The notes under the pieces: generated by a model
Seen by the model: the letters and a program-made list of their open reading frames with translations, nothing else
Told to the model about the DNA's origin: nothing
The model's database searches: none
Translations under genes and position numbers: made by a program
Part shown: positions 1 to 7,330 of the stretch, piece after piece
Numbering within the stretch: position 1 is the first letter of the stretch
Layout: each line of letters begins with the position of its first letter
NCBI GenBank assembly: GCA_964349805.1
Contig: CAYGHE010000007.1
Span: 1 to 37,404, forward strand
DNA length: 37,404 nucleotides
Direction: 5' to 3'
From: CAYGHE01 sp964349805
GTDB taxonomy: Bacteria; Patescibacteriota; Saccharimonadia; Saccharimonadales; Saccharimonadaceae

Positions 1-547
1 AACGGCTGATACCAATCGGCGTATTCATGTTTCCAGGGGTAGCAGCTACTTTTTTACCTTCAGACAGGACAGTTTTCAATATCTCTTTGGCCGTTGTCTT
101 GCCGTAACTGCCAGCAATCGCTATTTTGTAGCCTTTGTGATTATTTAATTTCTTACGAGCCGCTGCAATCAAGCTTCTCTCTCGTGGGATTTGAATGAGC
201 AAACGCCCACTAACTAGTGGAACAAGTACCGCGTAAGCAAGCAGCCACGGCAATAACAGCAGACCCAAGATGCCGATAATAAACGTCCGGTAAGAGCCCT
301 CATCAATACCGCTATAGATCATCCAACCAAACAAACCTATGGATAAGGCCGCAATTCCCCACATCGCAATAGCCAATAATTTAGCCTTGGTCGTGTAATC
401 CAGATTGCGCCGCTTAGCGACATTACTAAAGTTTCTAGTACGTCTTAACCACGCCATATAGTCCCGAGGTTGATATTCACTGGCTTGTAACATGTAAAGA
501 AGCGTCGGAATATATCGCAATGAATAATGTGTTAGTAATTCTCTCAT
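1..547 (-). CDS. Mur ligase family protein with N-terminal membrane segments (partial)
   Basis: This is the N-terminal 182 codons of a minus-strand gene that runs off the left edge. Two hydrophobic segments lie at about residues 58-80 and 88-112. They are followed by the ATP-binding P-loop GSYGKTTAKE and the downstream block TPGNMNTPIGIS, both typical of the central domain of Mur ligases such as MurF, which join amino acids or dipeptides to UDP-MurNAc peptides. The usual N-terminal substrate domain is absent; membrane segments take its place, so the protein may be an anchored variant rather than a classic MurF. The ATG overlaps the stop of the preceding hydrolase gene as ATGA, which implies translational coupling. 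The family is clear; the substrate is not. Confidence 0.8.
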   Translation of the reverse strand, partial: MRELLTHYSLRYIPTLLYMLQASEYQPRDYMAWLRRTRNFSNVAKRRNLDYTTKAKLLAIAMWGIAALSIGLFGWMIYSGIDEGSYRTFIIGILGLLLLPWLLAYAVLVPLVSGRLLIQIPRERSLIAAARKKLNNHKGYKIAIAGSYGKTTAKEILKTVLSEGKKVAATPGNMNTPIGISR

Positions 548-1305
548 GCTATAAACTCGTCTATTTCTTTATATACGGCATCAGGAGCGTCCTCGTATAC
601 GAAATGCCCGGCAGCCGGAATAACTTTCAATTTAGAATCTTTGATAAGGTCGTGAAGAATTTTGCCGTCCTTTAGTGGAGTAGAGTCATCTAGTTCTCCC
701 CACATGAGCAGAGTGGGGCAATTTATATCGGCGGCATACTGTTTTAAATCTTCGTTAATAACATTCAAAAAGACCTGGCGCATAACGGATGATGTTTCCA
801 GATAATCGGTCGCGTTAGCTGATTTGTACAGTCGGCGCTTTAAAGCTGGGCGAAGCTTGGACAACCCCGGAAGCGACGTAACGATTCTGCCACTTTTGGC
901 GACCGTTTTATAAAAAGCTTTCTTGATTGTCATCGTCGGCTTAACACCTGCCGAGCCCATCAAAATAATTTTTTCAGGTTTTATTTCAGACGTGGCCACG
1001 CCTTTAATTACTATTCGCCCCCCGAAAGAGTGAGTTATAACGGTGTAAAAGTCCTCGATATCGAGCTTCTCTAAAAATTGACGAGTAAAATGGCTATAAT
1101 CCTCGACTGACCAAGCGGTTCGCGGCTTGTCGCTACCGCCAAAACCAGGAAAATCCAGTCGCACTACCCGAAACTTATTTTGTAGGTGCTCAGCCAACGT
1201 ATCAAACGTATGTAAATTAGTTCCCCATCCATGCAACATCAATACGATTTTGCCCTTGCCGTCGTCTTGGTAATTAACCAATAGATCATCAACGATTATT
1301 TTCAT
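544..1305 (-). CDS. alpha/beta hydrolase
   Basis: A 253-aa alpha/beta-hydrolase-fold protein. The oxyanion-hole block HGWG is at residues 25-28. The nucleophile elbow is THSFGG with Ser93; the usual first Gly of GxSxG is Thr here. The acid is Asp206 or Asp207 in GELDDSTP, and the base is His234 in AAGHF. Size and layout match small esterases or C-C hydrolases of the peptidase S33/MhpC type. No signal peptide is seen, so it is probably cytosolic. It precedes the Mur ligase gene, overlapping it by 4 bp. Substrate cannot be predicted. A TATAAT box lies 8 nt before the ATG. Confidence 0.85.
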   Translation of the reverse strand: MKIIVDDLLVNYQDDGKGKIVLMLHGWGTNLHTFDTLAEHLQNKFRVVRLDFPGFGGSDKPRTAWSVEDYSHFTRQFLEKLDIEDFYTVITHSFGGRIVIKGVATSEIKPEKIILMGSAGVKPTMTIKKAFYKTVAKSGRIVTSLPGLSKLRPALKRRLYKSANATDYLETSSVMRQVFLNVINEDLKQYAADINCPTLLMWGELDDSTPLKDGKILHDLIKDSKLKVIPAAGHFVYEDAPDAVYKEIDEFIA

Positions 1306-1313
1306 ACGTCTTT

Positions 1314-1319
1314 ATTATA
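1314..1319 (-). promoter_or_regulatory. -10 box of the hydrolase/Mur ligase operon
   Basis: A perfect TATAAT on the minus strand ends 8 nt before the hydrolase ATG. A sigma70-type start about 7 nt downstream would leave almost no 5' UTR. No convincing -35 element is seen. Confidence 0.5.
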
Positions 1320-1347
1320 CTTTACCAGATGCCGTAATTCGTAATTG

Positions 1348-2448
1348 TTATGTTTCTAGCAATTTCCTAAAAACTTTTTCGTAGTTGCCTACCATACGAC
1401 TATAAGAGAAATATTTCTCAACTCTAACGCGACAATCTTTGCGGTCAATCTGATCAATTTTTGAAACTGCTTCAACCATTTCTTGGATGCTGTCGACAAC
1501 AAAACCCGTCTTGCCGTCTTCGATAATCTCAGGAGCGGCTCCATGGTTGAGTGATATCACAGGGGTGCCACAAGCCATAGCCTCGATTGTAGTTAAACCA
1601 AAAGGTTCCTCCCATTGCACTGGTGTCAGAACGGCCTTAGCTTTTTGATAGTAGTTTCTTAGCTGTTCTTGAGCTATCGACCCAAGATACAAAATATTCT
1701 CGTCAAGTTCGGGTTTAATGTGTTGATCAAAGTAGACTTGGCTGCCGTGGTTAATCGGACCTATTATCAGTAATTTGTGCTCAGACTCGCGCGCGACTTG
1801 AATCGCTTCTTTAACACCCTTCTCGTGAGTAATACGCCCCGCGAACAGCAAATAATCCTCGTGTTCTTGAGAAAAAGTAAACAGGTCAACGTCCGTACCG
1901 TTGTGCACTGTTGCTAAATACTGTAGGTCTGGCGCATCTCGACGCTGATTGTTTGAAATAGAAATATAATGTTGGTTCTTGCTACAGAATAACTCAAATA
2001 ACTCTTTGTACCAGGGGTATATTGGATCGTGTATCGTGTACACAGTTGGTATATTGGTGTACAGAGAGGCGGGCGAGAGTGCTGATTCTGGATGATGGAA
2101 ATACAGCAAATCAAACTCTCCAGCATCCGCGCGCCTGTACATAGCCTGTGTCATATATGCGTCCCACAGCCAGGGCTGTCCATGAGCTAATAGCTCGGTA
2201 TTGTTTAGCAATGTATCAAATTCGTCCGCACTATTAACAAGCGGTCGCAAATTCAGTGTTTCAACCTCTACGTTGTCGGCTACTATTTTTGTTCCTAAGG
2301 GTGCAAAAAATGTTACATGATGCCCACGGGCGCCTAGGCCTGTTGCGATAGCAACAGCAAGATCAATAGGGGCGTATATCATACCGCTAGGTCGAGGCAC
2401 GGTAATAAACGACCGTACCATGATAGCGATCTTCATGGGTTTACTCAT
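1348..2448 (-). CDS. Glycosyltransferase family 4 (GT-B fold)
   Basis: A 366-aa GT4-type glycosyltransferase that moves a sugar from a nucleotide-activated donor to an unidentified acceptor. The N-terminal Rossmann half carries MVRSFITVPRPSG and a GARGHHVTFFAP strand-turn. The donor half has LFAGRITHEKGV (about residues 201-212) and the E-x7-E signature in EPFGLTTIEAMACGTPVI (Glu281 and Glu289), followed by GAAPEII. No membrane segment is seen. MSKPMKIAIM is taken as the start; an internal Met at residue 5 is an alternative. It sits downstream of trehalase on the same strand, but I see no proof of a shared pathway. Confidence 0.88.
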   Translation of the reverse strand: MSKPMKIAIMVRSFITVPRPSGMIYAPIDLAVAIATGLGARGHHVTFFAPLGTKIVADNVEVETLNLRPLVNSADEFDTLLNNTELLAHGQPWLWDAYMTQAMYRRADAGEFDLLYFHHPESALSPASLYTNIPTVYTIHDPIYPWYKELFELFCSKNQHYISISNNQRRDAPDLQYLATVHNGTDVDLFTFSQEHEDYLLFAGRITHEKGVKEAIQVARESEHKLLIIGPINHGSQVYFDQHIKPELDENILYLGSIAQEQLRNYYQKAKAVLTPVQWEEPFGLTTIEAMACGTPVISLNHGAAPEIIEDGKTGFVVDSIQEMVEAVSKIDQIDRKDCRVRVEKYFSYSRMVGNYEKVFRKLLET

Positions 2449-2460
2449 GATTATACATCC

Positions 2461-2469
2461 ATTCTAGCA
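2461..2469 (-). promoter_or_regulatory. Extended -10 of the GT4 gene
   Basis: The minus strand reads TGC TAGAAT, ending 12 nt before the ATG. A second TATAAT-like stretch lies closer to the ATG, so the active box is uncertain. Confidence 0.35.
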
Positions 2470-2516
2470 CAATTATTTTAATTGCTAATATTGCCATCTG
2501 AAAACGCCCTAAAGAT

Positions 2517-4079
2517 TTATTCGTCTAGTAGCGCAGCCAATACCCCGTTCGTCCAGCCAAAACCGTCCTGCAACGGATACTCTCCGCCACCACCCAAACC
2601 ATCACCGCCGATGACATTATATTTCTCTACCATTTTGTGTCGAAGTTCGTAAACTTCTAAATTAAGATCCACCCATCGACGCTTTATCTCACTAGCCAAG
2701 GCATGATATCCGTAATTACGTAAACCTTCAATAGCCACCCATTGCAACGGCGCCCACCCATTCGGAGCATCCCATTGTTGGCCGCTTTCGATAAGTGTAC
2801 TAACCAATCCTCCACTTTTTAGAAAATCCCTTTTTATCCTTCTGGCAACTGCCAAAGCCTGCTTGGATGAAGCAATTTTGGCGTACAGAGGGAACACTGC
2901 GGCCAAAGTTATTCTGTCTAAACTTTCTTTTTGATGAAAATCGTAGTCTATGAAAAAACCGGATTTTTCGCTCCAGCAATATTTTCTGACAGCTTTAGCT
3001 CTTTTTTGGGCAAGTTCATGAAAACGGCGCGCCAAATCAAGCCGACCACTAATTCGATAACCCTCTACGATAGTCTCTTCTAGCAAATATAATAGGCTGT
3101 TTAAGTCAACTGGCACAATGTCAGCTGTATGGATAGTGCTTACATCCATAGGATCGCTTAACCAGCGCGAGCTAAAGTCCCAGCCAGATTCAGCGCCGGC
3201 CCTAAGGTGTAAAAACAATCGATCCGGGTCCTTATCTAGCGCGCTACCGGCGGTATTCGTGTCTTCGTACAAAGATTCTGGGCGAGGCGTGGTTTTGTTG
3301 TCGTAATAGCGGTTCAGTAAAGTTCTGTCTGGCATTTCAACTACGCGAACGAATGCTCCGTGTTCGGTATTATCGAGAGCGTTAGCTCCGTGCATCCAAA
3401 ATCTGTGCTCAGTTATTAATTGCGGCAAATATTTGGCAATTACGCTCGGCCCTTTGTTTTTAGCCAGTAATTTCACCATGCGCGAAAAAAATGGCGGCTG
3501 AGAACGGCTTAGCGCATAAGTACGATTGGCATTAGGCATGAAACCGTACTTTTTAATCATATATGCCACGTTATCTACCATATTTTCGACCATATCCCAG
3601 CGATCATCAGCGGCCAATCCTAGCATAATGAAATAACTGTCCCAATAGAATTGTTCCGCAAAGCGCCCGCCCGGCACCACGTACGGTTTTGGCAGGGAAA
3701 CAAGCGATCCCATGTCTTTATCAGCTTTTCGCTCTAAAACTGCCCAGAGCTGTCTTATATGCTCTCTGGGACCCATGTTAGGGTCAGTAACATAAATACC
3801 AGAGCCTTGATATCCGGCAGGATGAAAATGACGCCCTACAAATTCCCGCAAGTCAAAGCTAGGGTCTTTCTTGGCCAGCTCGTATTCTTTTAATATCTCT
3901 TGTACTCGTCGTTTAGGTATAAAGTCGGCAAATAATTTGCTATCGCCGTATATATGACTGTGTTGTACATCGGCAAACAACTGTCCCAATAAATGGTCTG
4001 GACTATCCTGTGCCTGAACCCCTTGTTTTACCGCCGATACGGGCGTAGACTTCACATTACTTTTTGTTTTTTGAATCAT
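2517..4079 (-). CDS. treF: Trehalase, glycoside hydrolase family 37
   Basis: A 520-aa GH37 enzyme that should hydrolyse alpha,alpha-trehalose to two glucoses by inversion. Trehalase signature 1 is PGGRFAEQFYWDSY (136-149) and signature 2 is QWDAPNGWAP (435-444). The glycine-rich block GGGGEYPLQDGFGWTNG is at about 496-512. The likely catalytic acid is Asp301 in ESGWDFSSRW and the likely base is Glu500 in GGGGEYP, placed by resemblance to E. coli TreA/TreF. There is no signal peptide, so it is probably cytosolic like TreF. It has its own good promoter. It is the only clearly catabolic carbohydrate enzyme in the window; no trehalose transporter or phosphorylase is nearby. Confidence 0.93.
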   Translation of the reverse strand: MIQKTKSNVKSTPVSAVKQGVQAQDSPDHLLGQLFADVQHSHIYGDSKLFADFIPKRRVQEILKEYELAKKDPSFDLREFVGRHFHPAGYQGSGIYVTDPNMGPREHIRQLWAVLERKADKDMGSLVSLPKPYVVPGGRFAEQFYWDSYFIMLGLAADDRWDMVENMVDNVAYMIKKYGFMPNANRTYALSRSQPPFFSRMVKLLAKNKGPSVIAKYLPQLITEHRFWMHGANALDNTEHGAFVRVVEMPDRTLLNRYYDNKTTPRPESLYEDTNTAGSALDKDPDRLFLHLRAGAESGWDFSSRWLSDPMDVSTIHTADIVPVDLNSLLYLLEETIVEGYRISGRLDLARRFHELAQKRAKAVRKYCWSEKSGFFIDYDFHQKESLDRITLAAVFPLYAKIASSKQALAVARRIKRDFLKSGGLVSTLIESGQQWDAPNGWAPLQWVAIEGLRNYGYHALASEIKRRWVDLNLEVYELRHKMVEKYNVIGGDGLGGGGEYPLQDGFGWTNGVLAALLDE

Positions 4080-4091
4080 GGTTACGCTTTT

Positions 4092-4120
4092 AGTATAGGT
4101 GTTCTTGGCCGACGTTTCAA
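4092..4120 (-). promoter_or_regulatory. sigma70-type promoter of trehalase
   Basis: On the minus strand a TTGAAA -35 and a TATACT -10 are separated by 17 nt. The -10 box ends 12 nt before the trehalase ATG, giving a predicted leader of only a few nucleotides. Confidence 0.65.
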
Positions 4121-4154
4121 TCTTGCGGTGAGATTACCGCTAAGAAAATACTGT

Positions 4155-5978
4155 TTAGTCTTTTGCGGCGCGTTTACGCTTGTTCGGATCAAGGTGACGT
4201 TTTCGCAGGCGAAGAGACTGCGGCGTAACCTCTAACAATTCATCATCTTCAATAAAATCAATGCTTTGTTCAAGACTGAGATTAGTAAATGGCGTAAGCT
4301 GTACCGTGCCATCACTACTACTGCTGCGCATATTGGTAAGATGTTTTGCGCGACAAACGTTAATTTCTAAGTCACTGTGACGTTGATACGAGCCCACAAT
4401 CATACCGACATAAACATTTACGCCTGGGCCGACAAACAATTCGCCTCGTGACTCCGCCGCTTCTAATGCATACGGCGTCGTGACTCCGGTTTCGGTAGCA
4501 ACAAGTGCGCCAGTACGAGTTTTTTGAAGCTTCTGCCCCATCGGTTTATAACCATGAGGCAAGCTGTTGATAATTACCGTTCCCTTGGTGGCTGTCATCA
4601 AAATGTTACGTAGCCCAATAAGCGCCCTGGTAGGTAGTACGTATTCGCTACGAGTCATACCGCTGCTAGTTTGTTCTTGTTTTATTAATTCTGCTTTTCG
4701 ACTGCCAAGTTCTTTGCTGACGGTTCCGATAAATTCAGGAGGTACTTCGATTAACAGTTCTTCGATCGGCTCTTTGGTGACGCCGTCTTCTTCGATAGTC
4801 ACAACCTGTGGACGACCAACTTCAAATTCGTAACCCTCGCGTCGCAAAGTTTCAATCAACACGGAAAGGTGAAGCTCGCCGCGCCCACTTACTACGAATC
4901 CTATGCCATCCTCACGTACGCGCAAACTAACATTAGTTTCAAGTTCTTTCTGGAGGCGATCACCAATCTGACGGCTAGTGTTAAACTTTCCTTCTTTGCC
5001 CTTCACTGGACTAGTGTTAGGGCCAAGGTACATACTAAGGGTTGGCGCTTCTATTTCCAGAATAGGCAAGGCCTCTACAATATTTTTGTCACTAATCGTC
5101 TCACCGATATGTGCGCCGGATATACCGGTTAATGCGACTATGTCGCCAGCAATAGCACTATCGATTTCTTCACGATTTAAACCACGATAACTGAATATTT
5201 TTTCGATTTTACTATTGACCTGTTCTCCGTCTCTCTTGACCAAGACGACTGGCTGATTCTTGTTGACCGAGCCGCGCGATATGCGGCCAATAGCATACTT
5301 GCCTAGAAAAGAATCGTACTGGAGTGACGCAACTAGCATTTGCAAAGCACCTGAGGTGTCTGCCTCTGGCGCCGGGATATCCTCCACGATGGCGTCAAAA
5401 ATAGGCAGTAGGTCGGCTTCTTTAGATGTATCATCAGGAAAACCTGCCCAGGCCTTGCCTTCTCTTGCTATTGCAAAATAAGTTGAATAATGTAGCTGGC
5501 TGTCGTCTACTGCTAATTCCAAGAATAAATCGGCTACTTCGTCTTCTACCTCTGCTATTCGGCTTGATGGCTTGTCGATTTTGTTGATTATCACAACTGG
5601 CTTCAAACCTACTTCAAGTGCTTTTGACAGCACGAATTTAGTTTGAGGCATTGGACCTTCTTGGGCATCCACGACCAGCAGAACTCCATCAGCCATATTA
5701 AGAGTTCGCTCAACTTCACCACTGAAATCAGCGTGACCTGGCGTATCGATAATATTAATTTTGTAATCACCATAATAAACAGCTGTTTGTTTAGCAGTAA
5801 TAGTGATTCCGCGCTCATGTTCCTGGTCACCACTGTCCATAATCAGGTCTTGAGCCATCTCAGCTTGATTAGCCCTGAAGGTATTGCTCTGTTTTAACAA
5901 ACCATCAACAAGAGTTGTCTTGCCGTGGTCAACGTGAGCAATAATAGCGATGTTGCGAATGTATTTTGGGTCTTTCAT
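4155..5978 (-). CDS. typA: GTPase TypA/BipA
   Basis: A 607-aa translational GTPase of the TypA/BipA family, full length. G1 is AHVDHGKTT (14-22), G2 RGITI (56-60), G3 DTPGH (78-82) and G4 NKID (132-135). Beta-barrel and EF-G-like domains follow, then a C-terminal domain with the TypA-typical stretch LVATETGVTTPYALE. It binds the ribosome and acts in assembly and stress adaptation. The C-terminus ends in a basic tail (RLRKRHLDPNKRKRAAKD). The ATG at 5978 is preceded by a leader of about 27 nt and an extended -10 promoter. Confidence 0.96.
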   Translation of the reverse strand: MKDPKYIRNIAIIAHVDHGKTTLVDGLLKQSNTFRANQAEMAQDLIMDSGDQEHERGITITAKQTAVYYGDYKINIIDTPGHADFSGEVERTLNMADGVLLVVDAQEGPMPQTKFVLSKALEVGLKPVVIINKIDKPSSRIAEVEDEVADLFLELAVDDSQLHYSTYFAIAREGKAWAGFPDDTSKEADLLPIFDAIVEDIPAPEADTSGALQMLVASLQYDSFLGKYAIGRISRGSVNKNQPVVLVKRDGEQVNSKIEKIFSYRGLNREEIDSAIAGDIVALTGISGAHIGETISDKNIVEALPILEIEAPTLSMYLGPNTSPVKGKEGKFNTSRQIGDRLQKELETNVSLRVREDGIGFVVSGRGELHLSVLIETLRREGYEFEVGRPQVVTIEEDGVTKEPIEELLIEVPPEFIGTVSKELGSRKAELIKQEQTSSGMTRSEYVLPTRALIGLRNILMTATKGTVIINSLPHGYKPMGQKLQKTRTGALVATETGVTTPYALEAAESRGELFVGPGVNVYVGMIVGSYQRHSDLEINVCRAKHLTNMRSSSSDGTVQLTPFTNLSLEQSIDFIEDDELLEVTPQSLRLRKRHLDPNKRKRAAKD

Positions 5979-6012
5979 AAAAATATACCCGATCCCGGGT
6001 TTCTTATATATA

Positions 6013-6040
6013 ATTATAGCAGAATTACAAGAAGTTTCAA
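6013..6040 (-). promoter_or_regulatory. Promoter of typA
   Basis: The minus strand shows TTGAAA, 16 nt, TATAAT, with an extended -10 TGC directly before the hexamer. The -10 box ends 34 nt before the ATG, so typA has a real leader, unlike most genes here. Confidence 0.65.
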
Positions 6041-6063
6041 GCGCTAGCGTATTGCATAAATAA

Positions 6064-6094
6064 TATAAAAAACTGACCTACAGGTTCAGTTTTT
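6064..6094 (-). terminator. Rho-independent terminator of tRNA-Val
   Basis: Just after the tRNA 3' end, the minus strand forms an 11-bp stem (AAAACTGAACC with GGTCAGTTTT, one bulge) and then runs into a T-rich tract. Confidence 0.7.
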
Positions 6095-6098
6095 AAAA

Positions 6099-6175
6099 TG
6101 GTGGGCGCTGAGGGACTCGAACCCCCGACCCTCTCGGTGTAAACGAGATGCTCTAGCCAACTGAGCTAAGCGCCC
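6099..6175 (-). tRNA. tRNA-Val (anticodon TAC)
   Basis: A complete 77-nt tRNA on the minus strand. The acceptor GGGCGCT pairs with AGCGCCC and is followed by A and an encoded CCA. The D arm contains TAGCTCAGTTGGCTAGAGC. The anticodon stem TCTCG/CGAGA encloses loop TTTACAC, giving anticodon TAC. The T arm carries GGGTTCGAGTCCC. No intron is present. Confidence 0.96.
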
Positions 6176-6194
6176 ACAAGAGCGAACGAGTTTA

Positions 6195-6203
6195 ATTATA
6201 TCA
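6195..6203 (-). promoter_or_regulatory. Extended -10 promoter of tRNA-Val
   Basis: The minus strand reads TGA TATAAT, 19 nt before the tRNA 5' end. A weak TTCATA lies 17 nt upstream as a possible -35. It stands back to back with the endonuclease promoter. Confidence 0.6.
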
Positions 6204-6223
6204 CATTCATTTTCAAGTATGAA

Positions 6224-6232
6224 TGGTATACT
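6224..6232 (+). promoter_or_regulatory. Extended -10 promoter of the homing endonuclease gene
   Basis: The plus strand reads TGG TATACT, ending 7 nt before the ATG at 6240. Transcription would begin at or next to that ATG. This also makes the upstream in-frame ATG at 6219 unlikely, since it lies before the promoter box. Confidence 0.5.
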
Positions 6233-6239
6233 ATGCGCT

Positions 6240-6914
6240 ATGAGATACGCCCCTAAACGACAGTATTATTGGTCGCCCGCAATAGCGTACAGTGTTGGCT
6301 TAATGGCAAGTGATGGTTGCCTCCAGTCAGACGGAAGACATTTAGACCTTACCTCTGTAGATATCGAGCAACTACAGAACTTTTCTCGAGCAATCGGACG
6401 AAGGTTTCCTATTAGCCCTAAACATAATAAATCACACATCAACGCGTATAGAGTGCAATTTAGTGATGTAGCATATTATGACTTCCTGCTAAGTATTGGC
6501 CTAACTCCTAGAAAGAGTAAAACCATAGGACAGCTAAATATACCTGACGAGCATTATTCACATTTCCTTCGTGGACTATTTGACGGTGACGGCACAACAT
6601 ATGCCTACCTCGACCCACGCTGGAAGAACAGTTTCCTATATTACATAAGTATTACAAGCGCTAGCAAAATATTTCTAGAAATCTTATCGGATTATAATAC
6701 AAACTTGTTTGGAACGGTCGGGAAATCTATTCGTAATGGAAAACGTGCCCACATTCTTACTTATGGAAAAAAGGATTCGTATAGGCTTTATTTAGCGATG
6801 TATAAAGATGCTGGACCGTTGTTTCTAACTCGTAAAAGAGTCCGGTTAGAAGGGTTCATCAAACAAAATAATGATGCTATAATGCATGAGAATGCGCACG
6901 TGGTGGAATGGTAG
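6240..6914 (+). CDS. Free-standing LAGLIDADG homing endonuclease
   Basis: A protein of about 224 aa with two LAGLIDADG-type motifs: AYSVGLMASDGCL near the N-terminus and HFLRGLFDGDGTTY about 90 residues later. Both keep the catalytic acidic residue (SDG and GDG). Each motif is followed by a beta-rich half, as in monomeric two-repeat enzymes, which cut long DNA sites and promote their own copying. No frameshift or stop is present, so it looks active. It is not inside an intron or intein: both flanking tRNAs are intact. Its last 21 nt overlap tRNA-Leu, and its stop codon TAG lies in the D-arm region of that tRNA. The ATG at 6240 is preferred; an in-frame ATG at 6219 would add 7 residues. A WhiA-like or transcription-factor role is less likely. 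Confidence 0.82.
   Translation: MRYAPKRQYYWSPAIAYSVGLMASDGCLQSDGRHLDLTSVDIEQLQNFSRAIGRRFPISPKHNKSHINAYRVQFSDVAYYDFLLSIGLTPRKSKTIGQLNIPDEHYSHFLRGLFDGDGTTYAYLDPRWKNSFLYYISITSASKIFLEILSDYNTNLFGTVGKSIRNGKRAHILTYGKKDSYRLYLAMYKDAGPLFLTRKRVRLEGFIKQNNDAIMHENAHVVEW
6875..6883 (+). promoter_or_regulatory. Extended -10 promoter of tRNA-Leu
   Basis: TGC TATAAT lies inside the 3' end of the endonuclease ORF, 10 nt before the tRNA-Leu 5' end. The coding sequence therefore doubles as the tRNA promoter. Confidence 0.6.
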
Positions 6915-6979
6915 ACACGTTGGTCTGAGGGGCCAATGTCCGTAAGGACGTGGAGGTTCAAATCCTCTCGTGCGCACCA
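6894..6979 (+). tRNA. tRNA-Leu (anticodon GAG)
   Basis: An 86-nt class II tRNA. The acceptor GCGCACG pairs with CGTGCGC and is followed by A and an encoded CCA. The anticodon stem TTGGT/GCCAA encloses loop CTGAGGG, giving GAG. A long variable arm (TGTCCGTAAGGACG) and T arm GAGGTTCAAATCCTC follow. No intron is present. Confidence 0.95.
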
Positions 6980-6990
6980 ATAATAAACTT

Positions 6991-7014
6991 CGATCTTTGA
7001 GATCGATTTTTGTT
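6991..7014 (+). terminator. Rho-independent terminator of tRNA-Leu
   Basis: A 6-bp stem CGATCT/AGATCG with a 3-nt loop is followed by ATTTTTGTT, 11 nt after the tRNA end. Confidence 0.75.
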
Positions 7015-7036
7015 AATAACACGCTAAATAACGCGT

Positions 7037-7279
7037 CTAGACTTCTCTAATTACGACGATAGTGCATTCTGTTACTAAAGCGGCAATTGCGCCAACAGCA
7101 GCAAAAAATGGTGCAAGAACCACACCAACGACACCAATGGTTAGCGGTAGCTCAACTAGGGTTTTACCCTCTTTATTTTTGATGATAATGCGTCGCACAT
7201 TACCTTCATGCACTAACTGTTTTACCTTGGCCATTAGCTCTTCGCCGTTAACTTTAAATTCTTCTTGTCGTTCACTCAT
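7037..7279 (-). CDS. DUF4342 domain protein
   Basis: An 80-aa protein matching the DUF4342 pattern as I remember it: EEFKVNGEELMAKVKQLVHE, then NVRRIIIKNKEGKTLVELPL, then a hydrophobic stretch of about 25 residues (TIGVVGVVLAPFFAAVGAIAALV). The N-terminal part looks like a soluble helix and sheet, and the C-terminal part is membrane-associated. The function is unknown. A TATAAT box lies only 6 nt before the ATG, which predicts a leaderless mRNA. Confidence 0.85.
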   Translation of the reverse strand: MSERQEEFKVNGEELMAKVKQLVHEGNVRRIIIKNKEGKTLVELPLTIGVVGVVLAPFFAAVGAIAALVTECTIVVIREV

Positions 7280-7285
7280 AGTTAA

Positions 7286-7291
7286 ATTATA
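7286..7291 (-). promoter_or_regulatory. -10 box of the DUF4342 gene
   Basis: A perfect TATAAT preceded by CTG on the minus strand, with 6 nt to the ATG. The expected transcription start coincides with the start codon. Confidence 0.5.
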
Positions 7292-7330
7292 CAGTAATTA
7301 ATACCTGTAGACTGTTATATATAAAATAAT

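Noticed and set aside
6219..6239. Upstream start of the endonuclease at 6219
   Set aside because: It lies before the extended -10 box; the ATG at 6240 fits the spacing seen at other genes.
6099..6979. Group I intron hosting the LAGLIDADG ORF
   Set aside because: Both flanking tRNAs are complete and uninterrupted, and no group I core elements were seen around the ORF.
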